The notes under the pieces: generated by a model
The model's input: only the letters and a program-made list of their open reading frames with translations
Database searches by the model: none
What the model was told of the DNA's origin: nothing
Program-made: the position numbers and the translations under genes
NCBI GenBank assembly: GCA_964544155.1
Contig: CAZJAH010000029.1
Span: forward strand, 1-35,284
Length of the DNA stretch: 35,284 nucleotides
Reading direction: 5' to 3'
Origin: CAZJAH01 sp964544155
GTDB taxonomy: Bacteria; Bacteroidota; Ignavibacteria; Kapaibacteriales; UBA2268
Part shown: positions 24,892 to 32,341 of the stretch, piece by piece
Numbering within the stretch: position 1 is the stretch's first letter
Layout: every line of letters begins with the position of its first letter

Positions 24892-26974
24892 TACAGCAGA
24901 TAACAGAATAAGCCGGAAGAAATTCTGGAAATTTTTAATAGTTACATCTTTACTCATTTTGGGAATTTTCGCTGTAATGGCCAGGCTTTTTTCAATTCAG
25001 GTACTTAATTTTGACGAATACCGCGAAAAAGCCCGAAGGCAGCATCAGTCGAGAATTGTGCTCAGTGCCGAGCGAGGAAGCATAACAGACCGCGACGGAA
25101 GCCTGCTTGCATCTACAGTACGCAAGATGTCTATCGCTGTTGACCCTACCGAACTTAAGGATAAAAAGAAAATCTCTGAGGCTTTTGCTAAAATACTAGG
25201 CGGTGAAAGCGCGAATTATCTTAATAGAATTAATTCTGCCAAAGGCGCTTTTTTATGGATAGAAAGAGGCCTTTCACCGGAAATCACGGAAAAACTCGGA
25301 AAAATTAAAGATAAAGGGCTTATTATCATCGAAGAGCCGGGCAGAAATTATTTATACGGAAGAAGCGGAGCACAGCTTATCGGCTGCACAGATATCGACA
25401 ACAAAGGCCTGAGCGGGATTGAGCTCGGCTGGGATTCTGTGCTGAGCGGCAGAAGCGGTTATATGGTAATGTACAGGGACGGACTCGGCAGGCTAAGGCC
25501 TTCTGCAGAACTGCCTATGATACCGGCCATTAACGGATACTCCCTGCAGCTTACCATAGATATGAAACTTCAGGAGATAATTGAGCACGAGCTTAAACTC
25601 GGTGTACTCAAAAGTGGTGCCGCCTCCGGCACTGTGGCAGCAATTAAGCCTTCTACAGGAGAGATACTTGCCATGGCGTCTTATCCGGGCTATGACCCGA
25701 ATTTTCCTGGAACTCATTCGACTGGCAGCATGAGAAACAGAGCGGTTACTGATGTTTACGAACCCGGTTCAACTTTTAAACTGATTACTGCGGCAGCAGC
25801 CATGGAAGAAGGCATAGTCAGCGAAACCGATGTTTTCGACGGGCATAAGGGCGAGCGTGATTTCGGTAAATTCAAAATCCGCGATGAGCACCCACTTAAA
25901 AAAGCAACATTCAGGGAAGCCGTTATCTATTCGAGCAATATCATATTCTCGGAAGTAGCTAATAATATTAAAGCAAATAAGTTTTATAAATATATTAGGG
26001 ACTTCGGATTCGGCCTAACCTTAGATATAGATGTACCCGGTGAAATTCCCGGCAAGATAAAAAAACCGGGGCATTTCAATAATGCCGAGAAAAGGTTTAT
26101 GGGTTTCGGATATGGTATGACCGTTACACCTCTGCAGATTGTTAATGCTTACGCGGCTGTCGCTAACGGGGGAGTAATGATGAAGCCGCATATTGTTAAG
26201 GCAGTATATGATGACGAGTTTAAGGCTGTTAAGACATTTCATCCGGATAGAATCAGGCGGATCATTACACAAGAAACCGCATCGAGGCTGAGAAATATTT
26301 TTACTGCCGTCGTGGATAGCGGAACAGGCCAATACGCCAGAGTACCCGGCCTGAAGATCGCAGGCAAGACCGGTACCAGCCAGCAGGTTGTCAGGGGAGC
26401 CTATTCTAAAAGTGATTATACTGCTTCATTTGCCGGATATTTCCCTGCTGACAATCCTGAAATAGCAATGATAGTTGTCCTCGATAAACCCAGGGGCAGT
26501 TACTACGGAGGCTCAACGGCCGCGCCCATATTCAGGGATATAGCCCTCAGATGGATCAATTCCGGTGCCAATACATTGAACGCAGAAGCTTTTCCGCAAT
26601 TTGAGAAACCGGACAGCATTTTTGTACCCACTTTTACGGGAATGGAGAAGGACGAAGCAATCGGCCTGCTCAATAGCCTCGATATTGAACACAATATTGA
26701 GGGCCGAGAGGGAATTGTCATCGCGCAATATCCTGACGCGGGGAAATTGATCTCTGTGAACGACAGGATAAGCCTTCAGGTAATGGCCGAAGAAATTGAT
26801 TCCGCGGCTTTCATTAAGCCTGACGTTAAGGGTATGACCCTTCGCAATGCTCTGGCCCTGCTGCATAAAGCTGGGGTTTCAGTTAGGGTTAAAGGCAGCG
26901 GAAAAGTTTATGCGCAGTACTGGAGGAAAGAAAGTAAAGGGCTTATCACCATACTTGAATGCAGGATTTACTGA
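24884..26974 (+). CDS. ftsI: Septal peptidoglycan transpeptidase FtsI (class B PBP) with PASTA repeats
   Basis: A 696-residue class B penicillin-binding protein: an N-terminal TM (about 13-37), PBP dimerisation domain (about 55-210), transpeptidase domain with SxxK at Ser296-Lys299 (STFK), SSN at 350-352 and KTG at 495-497, then PASTA repeats (about 581-643 and 650-694). It crosslinks septal peptidoglycan as the partner of FtsW. It follows the FtsL-like gene with an 8-base overlap. The second PASTA repeat is about four residues short and reads AQYWRKESKG where a P-x-x-G turn is expected; the +1 frame there reads STGGKKVKG, suggesting two compensating indels or a sequence error. The stop codon interleaves with the stop of the converging gene. 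Confidence 0.93.
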   Translation: MNDTADNRISRKKFWKFLIVTSLLILGIFAVMARLFSIQVLNFDEYREKARRQHQSRIVLSAERGSITDRDGSLLASTVRKMSIAVDPTELKDKKKISEAFAKILGGESANYLNRINSAKGAFLWIERGLSPEITEKLGKIKDKGLIIIEEPGRNYLYGRSGAQLIGCTDIDNKGLSGIELGWDSVLSGRSGYMVMYRDGLGRLRPSAELPMIPAINGYSLQLTIDMKLQEIIEHELKLGVLKSGAASGTVAAIKPSTGEILAMASYPGYDPNFPGTHSTGSMRNRAVTDVYEPGSTFKLITAAAAMEEGIVSETDVFDGHKGERDFGKFKIRDEHPLKKATFREAVIYSSNIIFSEVANNIKANKFYKYIRDFGFGLTLDIDVPGEIPGKIKKPGHFNNAEKRFMGFGYGMTVTPLQIVNAYAAVANGGVMMKPHIVKAVYDDEFKAVKTFHPDRIRRIITQETASRLRNIFTAVVDSGTGQYARVPGLKIAGKTGTSQQVVRGAYSKSDYTASFAGYFPADNPEIAMIVVLDKPRGSYYGGSTAAPIFRDIALRWINSGANTLNAEAFPQFEKPDSIFVPTFTGMEKDEAIGLLNSLDIEHNIEGREGIVIAQYPDAGKLISVNDRISLQVMAEEIDSAAFIKPDVKGMTLRNALALLHKAGVSVRVKGSGKVYAQYWRKESKGLITILECRIY

Positions 26975-27570
26975 GACCGTACCGTAAAAAACAGAATTAC
27001 GGTAACTGCTGCGGCTGTTACAACCATTACCGGTTCTATGACTTTTTTGATGAAACCTTCATTTTCTTTGGGAAGTTTCCCTTCGGCAAAACCATAAGCG
27101 CCCTGTTCAACGTAAGCGATATCTTCTCTTCTGAGGGTATCTGAATAAATTATCGGCCCTTCCCCGAAATGAAAAGTTTTTGTGTGTTTTGTTAATATGG
27201 AAATATCGATAATGACTTCTCTAATCACATACTCTGATCTGACAGTTCGCGAATAATCGACCTTAAATGAGCGGATAAGAAATTCCGCGGACCCTTTCTC
27301 AAGTAAATTCTCCGCGCTAAGTGCAATTCCTCTTTCGAGAAGTATTTCCGAAAAAACATTTTCCACAAAAAAATCTGCTTCATGAGTAGGTATACTTAAA
27401 AATATCTGATCTATGCCATTGTTTTTTAATGAGTTCGCGTAATCACCGGCATATTCCCGTAAAATTGAATCCTGTACGTCCATATTATCGCGGGGCAAAG
27501 CTTTATTTTGGCTAAACAGACAGGACGCCGAGATAAGAGAGATGACATAAATTATTATGGCTGTTTTCAT
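26968..27570 (-). CDS. Exported protein of unknown function with C-terminal TM
   Basis: A 200-residue protein, not recognised. It has an N-terminal signal peptide (about 1-21, MKTAIIIYVISLISASCLFS), a mixed alpha/beta domain (about 35-165) with ILLERGIALSAENLLEKGSAEFLIRSFKVDYS, and a C-terminal TM (about 177-197, VMVVTAAAVTVILFFTV) with a three-residue tail. The domain recalls proteins that assemble at the inner-membrane face, but I cannot name a family. Its ATG overlaps the stop of the PH-like gene by 4 bases, so translation is coupled. Its stop codon lies 1 base from, and interleaved with, the ftsI stop on the other strand. Confidence 0.7.
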   Translation of the reverse strand: MKTAIIIYVISLISASCLFSQNKALPRDNMDVQDSILREYAGDYANSLKNNGIDQIFLSIPTHEADFFVENVFSEILLERGIALSAENLLEKGSAEFLIRSFKVDYSRTVRSEYVIREVIIDISILTKHTKTFHFGEGPIIYSDTLRREDIAYVEQGAYGFAEGKLPKENEGFIKKVIEPVMVVTAAAVTVILFFTVRSQ

Positions 27571-28082
27571 CTGCCTTCAGCTGTTTGTTGAATAAGCCTT
27601 TTAAAGCGTGCTATTTCATTAACCAACTCCTGCTCATCCCAGAAAGATGAAGGCCTTATCCACAGAGTCCTCTTTCTGTCCTTAAGCTTTATTTTAATTA
27701 CTTTATATGCCCCTCTTATCTGGAATAGCTTTTCCCTGCCGAGAGATATTTTTTGTATATCATCTATTGTGTATTTTTTTTGTCCAAGTCGGCTTTTGAA
27801 AATTATATAGTCTTCACCTGTAATTATTTCGCGGTTTTTCGATACCTGAAATAACAGCGAGATAGCGCTGATGAGCACAAAGAAAGCGAGCAGTATAACA
27901 ATTGGGTCGGCCAGTACTATATTTACCGTACCGTCGGAAATCGTGCCTTTGAAAAGTGCGTACACAATAAGTATAACTGCGTAGGCCGATAAGGATTGCC
28001 AGTAGAAATCCAGCCTCTGCGTGAACTTTTTTTCTTCCGATTTTGCTTCTACTTCAGGCACTGCTGTTATTAGATTTGCCAT
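27567..28082 (-). CDS. Two-TM protein with PH-like (bPH) cytosolic domain
   Basis: A 171-residue protein with a short polar N-terminus, two TM helices (about 31-45 and 59-80) and a C-terminal domain (about 84-165) whose pattern fits bacterial PH-like domains: REIITGEDYIIFKSRLGQKKYTIDDIQKISLGREKLFQIRG, then KVIKIKLKDRKRTLWIRP. Such proteins sit in the inner membrane; functions are largely unknown. It lies 50 bases after murG on the same strand and overlaps the next gene by 4 bases (ATGA). It may be co-transcribed with murG. Family assignment is by pattern only. Confidence 0.68.
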   Translation of the reverse strand: MANLITAVPEVEAKSEEKKFTQRLDFYWQSLSAYAVILIVYALFKGTISDGTVNIVLADPIVILLAFFVLISAISLLFQVSKNREIITGEDYIIFKSRLGQKKYTIDDIQKISLGREKLFQIRGAYKVIKIKLKDRKRTLWIRPSSFWDEQELVNEIARFKRLIQQTAEGR

Positions 28083-28132
28083 TAATTATACTTAACCGAC
28101 TATAATTTATAAAAAGAAAGCGAATTAATAAA

Positions 28133-29236
28133 TTATTTCATAAGAAAATTCAAAATTTCTCTGGCGCAGTCATGTGCCGCGTTTGGCTTAGCTAATGAAG
28201 CCGAGGCGATTTGCATTGACCGAAGCCTGGCTTTATCTACTATCAGCTCAGATATTTTCGAATAAAGCCCGGTAAGAAGATCTTTATCCTCGATCTTTAT
28301 GGCAGCGCCCTTTTTTTCCATCACGCGGGCATTTTGTTCCTGCTCGTTATTTGCCGCCCCCGGGAATGGCACAAGGATAGCGGGCTTGGCTACTATTCCT
28401 AACTCTGCCACAGTTGTGGCGCCGGATCTGGCAAGGACCAGGTCAGCGGCGGCATAAGCGGCTGCCATATCATCAATAAAGCGCACCTGTGTGAAGTTTG
28501 AAGGCAGGGTTCCTTTATAGTCGTAATTTTTGCCGGTCTGCCAGAGGTATTGCGCGTCTAGCGCGGCAAGCTTATCAATGTTTTTTTCTATGGCTGTATT
28601 AATAGACTTTGCCCCGAGGCTGCCCCCGAAAATAAGGACTGTAAACTTATCCGGATCCAGGTCGAAAGCGGGGGGTAGATTTTTTTTTGTGCTGTAATCC
28701 TGTATTTTTTTCCGGACGGGATTACCGGTATATTTTATTTTAGAGGCTGTTCCTTTTTCAAAGAATTTCGCGCTTTCCTCAAATGAAGTAAGTATTAAAT
28801 CAGCTTTTGCTGACAGCATCCTGATGGATTTACCCGGATTAACATTCGATTCCATAAGTATAAGGGGCACTTTTTCCTGGCTCGCGGCCATTCCGGGAGG
28901 ATAGCTGATGTACGCGCCTGTACAAATTACCGCGTCGAATTTTTCATCGCGAATGAGCTGTTTGCACCTGACTATATTCCTGAAAATATTGAAAGGCATA
29001 AGCAGTGTATCGAGTGAAAACAGTTTATTTAAACCGCGCATTTTCAAGGGATGAAATTTGTAGCCTAATTTTGGAGTTACTTCGGCTTCGATTTTGTCAG
29101 GCCTGCCTATAAAGTGTATCTCGGCTTTACCATCATTCAATTCGCTTATTTTCTCGGCCACGGCAACTGCCGGAAAAAGATGTCCTCCCGTGCCTCCTGC
29201 CGCGCATAATATTTTTACTTTTCTTCCTATAGCCAT
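28133..29236 (-). CDS. murG: UDP-GlcNAc:lipid I N-acetylglucosaminyltransferase MurG
   Basis: A 367-residue GT28 enzyme that makes lipid II on the cytosolic face of the inner membrane. The N-terminal glycine-rich loop GGTGGH (14-19) binds lipid I phosphate. The second domain shows VLIFGGSLGAKSIN and the donor-binding RSGATTVAELGIVAKPAILVPFP with the E-Q-N-A motif (NNEQEQNARVM). Complete, usual length. In most bacteria murG lies in the division and cell-wall cluster between ftsW and murC; here it leads a short minus-strand run, 2 kb from ftsI and opposed to it. The SD GGAGGGA lies ahead of the ATG. Confidence 0.96.
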   Translation of the reverse strand: MAIGRKVKILCAAGGTGGHLFPAVAVAEKISELNDGKAEIHFIGRPDKIEAEVTPKLGYKFHPLKMRGLNKLFSLDTLLMPFNIFRNIVRCKQLIRDEKFDAVICTGAYISYPPGMAASQEKVPLILMESNVNPGKSIRMLSAKADLILTSFEESAKFFEKGTASKIKYTGNPVRKKIQDYSTKKNLPPAFDLDPDKFTVLIFGGSLGAKSINTAIEKNIDKLAALDAQYLWQTGKNYDYKGTLPSNFTQVRFIDDMAAAYAAADLVLARSGATTVAELGIVAKPAILVPFPGAANNEQEQNARVMEKKGAAIKIEDKDLLTGLYSKISELIVDKARLRSMQIASASLAKPNAAHDCAREILNFLMK

Positions 29237-29311
29237 AGTCCCTCCGTTTGTGTACCTTTTTATTTATTGACGAAGTTAAATCCATTAATTTTCTGACAGA
29301 ACTAAAAAAAA

Positions 29312-29329
29312 TTTAATATATTTATTAAA
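29312..29329. promoter_or_regulatory. AT palindrome between divergent murG and SPOR gene
   Basis: TTTAATA-TATT-TATTAAA, a perfect 7-bp inverted repeat in the 154-base spacer between two divergent genes. It may be an operator, or simply part of an AT-rich promoter. Confidence 0.25.
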
Positions 29330-29390
29330 GCATAAAGAACGCAAAATCGAAATTAAAAATATATTTCCAATTTCATTTGGGGGGAATCCT

Positions 29391-30203
29391 ATGAGATTAT
29401 TCAAGTTATTTATTGCCTTATTCTTATTTGGCACGGCTGTAAGCCAGGCTCAGGATGAACAGGTAAGAACATATTTGCAGATGATTGCCCGCGGTCAGGA
29501 GGATGATGTCAAATCAAAAATGCTCGACCTTTTAGCGGAATACCCGGATAATCCCGGTGTACAGATGCTTCACGCGGTACTTATTGAAGACGGATACAAA
29601 GCTGTTAACATTTACAAAAGGCTGGTTTCTAAACACCCGCAAAGCGAATGGGCTGACGACGCCTACTGGAGAATCATACAATTTTACGCCGTAAAGGGCG
29701 AAGCTGACAAAGCGCTCAGGGAACTTCAGAATTTCAGGCGGGAGTACCCGAACTCTGAATACCTGATGCCCGCGACCGACATAGTCAATACTGCGGCGAG
29801 ATACGGCAGCGGAGGACACACGGTAATTAACGACAGGCAGGAACCGGCAAAAGGCCGCCCCGCAAGGCAGGAAGAGCCTGTTCAGATGGCCGATTCGGGA
29901 GAAAGAGGGATGACAAACATACCCGAAGAGATGGATGATGTTGAACCAATCGAGCCTGCCCCCGCCAATACCGGGCATTACGGCCTGCAGGTCGGAATTT
30001 ATAGTTCAAAAAGCTCGGCCGAAGCAGAAATGAAGAAGTTCCTCAACAAAAGGATGCGTACTGAAGTTACCGAGAAAAATATTGAAGGCGAAAGAATGTA
30101 CGCGGTGGTGATCGGCGATTACTCTTCCAGGGAATCAGCCGAAGCCGCGAAGGTGATAGTCGAGCAGCAGTGCGACTGCGAACCTATAATTTACCAGAAG
30201 TAA
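29391..30203 (+). CDS. Exported TPR-like protein with C-terminal SPOR domain
   Basis: A 270-residue protein: signal peptide (about 1-20, ending VSQA), TPR-like helices (about 25-135, with NIYKRLVSKHPQSEWADDAYWRII and ALRELQNFRREYPNSEYL as in tol-pal YbgF/BamD-like repeats), a Pro/Glu-rich linker (about 140-190) and a SPOR domain (about 192-268, GHYGLQVGIYSSKSSAEAEM...YAVVIGDYSSRESAE). SPOR domains bind denuded septal glycan, so a periplasmic division-site or envelope role is likely. The start has GGGGGG six bases upstream, as does the ftsL-like gene. A strong intrinsic terminator follows. Confidence 0.87.
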   Translation: MRLFKLFIALFLFGTAVSQAQDEQVRTYLQMIARGQEDDVKSKMLDLLAEYPDNPGVQMLHAVLIEDGYKAVNIYKRLVSKHPQSEWADDAYWRIIQFYAVKGEADKALRELQNFRREYPNSEYLMPATDIVNTAARYGSGGHTVINDRQEPAKGRPARQEEPVQMADSGERGMTNIPEEMDDVEPIEPAPANTGHYGLQVGIYSSKSSAEAEMKKFLNKRMRTEVTEKNIEGERMYAVVIGDYSSRESAEAAKVIVEQQCDCEPIIYQK

Positions 30204-30243
30204 TTCGCCCGGATAAATCGAGGCATCTATTGATTGAAGAATA

Positions 30244-30271
30244 AAGGCTTTCCGCAAGGGAAGCCTTTTTT
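30244..30271 (+). terminator. Intrinsic terminator of the SPOR gene
   Basis: A 10-bp stem AAGGCTTTCC / GGGAAGCCTT (one T-G wobble) with a GCAA loop, running into TTTTTT (30266-30271). It lies 40 bases after the stop at 30203. Textbook form. Confidence 0.92.
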
Positions 30272-30303
30272 GTTAAAAATAAGTTTCCTTCTGTGAAACA
30301 ATT

Positions 30304-30347
30304 TTCTTCTTTTTACGATTAATAATTCTTCTTTTTACGATTAATAA
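30304..30347. repeat. Perfect 22-base tandem duplication
   Basis: The unit TTCTTCTTTTTACGATTAATAA (positions 30304-30325; key core TTTTTACGATTAAT) is repeated without change at 30326-30347. Two copies only, head to tail, no spacer. Confidence 0.9.
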
Positions 30348-30378
30348 TATGAGAGTTCATTTAATTAAAAAACAATCA

Positions 30379-30399
30379 ATATAGGATTATGTCCTATAT
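30379..30399. repeat. Perfect palindrome ATATAGGA-TTATG-TCCTATAT
   Basis: 8-bp arms (30379-30386 and 30392-30399) around a 5-base centre. It could be a protein-binding site or a short hairpin. No T run follows and no promoter can be assigned. Confidence 0.6.
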
Positions 30400-30641
30400 A
30401 ATGCCGGCAGCAGGGTATCCTTCGCTGCATGGTTATAATTAATTAAACGGGTTGATTGGAAGCAGCCTCAGGATATCATATCGACTTTCAATAGCGCTGA
30501 TATCCTTGGAAGAAGTTCTGATAGGGTTGTTTTAATATTTCTCAGGAAGCATTCAACCGTCCTTATAAACTAAAAAACTCGCTAAATAGGAAACTCAAAA
30601 ACGCGAGCATCATGAATACGCAAAAGAAAATGGCAGAGGCG

Positions 30642-30709
30642 AAGTAAGGGCGAATTGCCATTCGCCCACAACGTCATAAAAAAGTAAGGGCGAATTGATA
30701 TTCGCCCTT
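30642..30709. repeat. Two REP-like GGGCGAAT hairpins; the second may terminate the lipoprotein gene
   Basis: AAGTAAGGGCGAATTG occurs at 30642-30657 and again at 30682-30697, each closing into a hairpin: GGGCGAAT-TGCC-ATTCGCCC (30648-30667) and AAGGGCGAAT-TGAT-ATTCGCCCTT (30686-30709). Read on the minus strand, the second is followed by ACTTTTTTATG, so it can serve as the intrinsic terminator of the gene ending at 30742. GGGCGAAT...ATTCGCCC palindromes of this type are familiar as dispersed repeats in several phyla; the copy number here is unknown. Confidence 0.75.
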
Positions 30710-30741
30710 GTTTTCATAAACTTCGTCTTTTCTCGGCTGAA

Positions 30742-31515
30742 TTAACCTTCGCGGCCATTGCCCGGCCCTTTAGGATCGCGTGGATCTTTCGGCCCTTTAG
30801 GGCCTTTGGGGCCTTTACCGGGTTTGCCGCAGCCTTCGGGAAGTTTTGATACCCATTCTTCAAACATGGCCTGCTGCTCTGCATCAAGCAATGAGTGGAT
30901 TTTTCTGAATAATTCGTCTTTGCATGCTTTCATTTCTTCACATGCTTTTATTCTGGCCGGATTATTCCTCAAGGCTTCTCTAAATCTGAGATTCAGGGCT
31001 GTGAGTTTTTTAATTGCTTCCACTCTTTCGATAAGTCCTGATTTCGCGCTGTCGATTATAGCTCTTCGGGTTTCATTATATTTATCCCTCATAGCTTTTT
31101 CCGAGGCTCTGAGCCTTAAATGGATAGCCGTCATGCAGTCTTTGTGCTCTTCGAGGTATATTCTGACGGAATCTTTCTGCTCATCGGTTAAATTCAGAGC
31201 CTGCAGTATCCTTGCCAGCGGGTTCGCTTTAAACGCGCCCGGCCCTTTACCCGGCCTGCGGCCGTTTCTGCTGTTATTGTCAACGCCGACCCGGGGAATA
31301 TCAGTTTCGTATTGCAGTCCAATTTCATTATCCATTGTACCATCGATAACTCCGGCCGGGGAATTATCCGCGTCGGGAATTGACATTACGAGGGCGTCAA
31401 AATCACCATACCCTTCTGAAATGGGTTCAGTTCCGCTTTGCTCTTTGCAGGAATTTAACCCCAACATTATAAATGCGGCGAAAAGGGCCGGTATTAAGAT
31501 TGCTTTGTTTTTCAT
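30742..31515 (-). CDS. Spy/CpxP-like lipoprotein with Gly-Pro-Lys tail
   Basis: A 257-residue lipoprotein: signal peptide with lipobox-like LNSC (Cys23), a low-complexity acidic linker (about 30-85), then a helical LTxxQ-type domain (about 95-225) carrying LTDEQ (109-113) and a second related motif LLDAEQQ (209-215), as in Spy/CpxP periplasmic helical proteins. Residues 229-257 are a collagen-like run rich in Gly-Pro-Lys (GKPGKGPKGPKGPKDPRD). Spy-type proteins are metal- or stress-responsive periplasmic chaperones; this one is longer and membrane-anchored, so the function is uncertain. GGAGA precedes the ATG. It is divergent from the peroxidase gene. Confidence 0.75.
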   Translation of the reverse strand: MKNKAILIPALFAAFIMLGLNSCKEQSGTEPISEGYGDFDALVMSIPDADNSPAGVIDGTMDNEIGLQYETDIPRVGVDNNSRNGRRPGKGPGAFKANPLARILQALNLTDEQKDSVRIYLEEHKDCMTAIHLRLRASEKAMRDKYNETRRAIIDSAKSGLIERVEAIKKLTALNLRFREALRNNPARIKACEEMKACKDELFRKIHSLLDAEQQAMFEEWVSKLPEGCGKPGKGPKGPKGPKDPRDPKGPGNGREG

Positions 31516-31740
31516 AGATCAGTCTCCAAAATATATAACATCAATGAGTTTTCTGATTAGACAATCAACTTTTCAATTAGTTTAATCAATATATGAATTT
31601 TTTTTAAAAAAAGCGAAAATTCGTTTAATATATGGTTCAGGTTGTATAAGGTTAATAAATGCATTAATGGCAGTTTGAATATTTATTGCGTAGTATCGTC
31701 AGCTAAAAACAGTTTATTAATATGTGAATATGAGGAAATC

Positions 31741-32301
31741 ATGTTAAATAGATATTTCCCGCATTTGGTGGGTTTAATGTTTTTAATAATGGCTTGTGGT
31801 ACAAAATCCGGTGATGAAATGGACGTTTCTGTTTACGATTTTTCCGCTAAAACAATTGACGGTGAAGAGAAAAGCCTCGCAGATTATAAAGGTAAAGTTA
31901 TGCTTATCGTTAACGTAGCGAGTGAATGCGGCTTTACAAAGCAATATGAAGGACTGCAGGAATTATATGAAAAGTACAATGATAAAGGCCTGATTATACT
32001 AGGATTTCCATGCAATCAGTTCGGCAATCAGGAGCCGGGCGGAAGTGAAGAAATCCAAAAGTTCTGTAAGATAAACTATGGCGTGACTTTCCCTTTATTC
32101 GAAAAAATTGAAGTTAACGGCGATAACACGCACCCGCTGTACGCATATTTAAAGAAGGCAGCTCCGGGAGCGCTTTCGACCGAAGCTATAAAATGGAATT
32201 TTACGAAATTCTTAGTGGATAAAGAAGGCCGGGTTGCATCGAGGTTTGCCCCTCAGACTACACCGGAAAGCATTCAATCCAAAATCACGGAACTGCTTTA
32301 A
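31741..32301 (+). CDS. Glutathione peroxidase-family thiol peroxidase, lipoprotein
   Basis: 186 residues from ATG 31741 (the frame is open from 31642, but GAGGAAATC just before this ATG and the signal peptide it creates support it). Lipobox IMAC (Cys19) predicts membrane anchoring in the periplasm. GPx motifs: NVASECGFT with peroxidatic Cys63, GFPCNQFGNQEPG (Gln98), and WNFTKFLVD (Trp152-Asn153). Cys109 in KFCKINYGVTFPLF matches the resolving Cys of thioredoxin-dependent GPx, so the reductant is more likely thioredoxin-like than glutathione. It reduces H2O2 or lipid hydroperoxides. The next gene begins 40 bases downstream. Confidence 0.9.
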   Translation: MLNRYFPHLVGLMFLIMACGTKSGDEMDVSVYDFSAKTIDGEEKSLADYKGKVMLIVNVASECGFTKQYEGLQELYEKYNDKGLIILGFPCNQFGNQEPGGSEEIQKFCKINYGVTFPLFEKIEVNGDNTHPLYAYLKKAAPGALSTEAIKWNFTKFLVDKEGRVASRFAPQTTPESIQSKITELL

Positions 32302-32341
32302 CATAATATTATCGTTAACAGACAAAATTAAAAGGAGAATT

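Larger units (their letters stand above)
30272..30741. other. Gene-free, repeat-rich intergenic region
   Basis: 470 bases with no convincing ORF on either strand. It holds a 22-base tandem repeat, an 8-bp-stem palindrome, a GGATATCA / TGATATCC pair (30471-30478 with 30498-30505) and two GGGCGAAT hairpins, each discussed separately where strong enough. No tRNA or transposase remnant is recognised. Confidence 0.55.

Noticed and set aside
30758..31585. 275-codon plus-strand open frame opposite the lipoprotein gene
   Set aside because: Mirror of a Gly/Pro-rich gene; Leu/Ser/Pro-rich with no domain, while the minus strand encodes a clear lipoprotein with an LTxxQ domain.
31642..31740. N-terminal extension of the peroxidase
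   Set aside because: It would bury the signal peptide and lipobox; an SD and ATG at 31741 explain the start.
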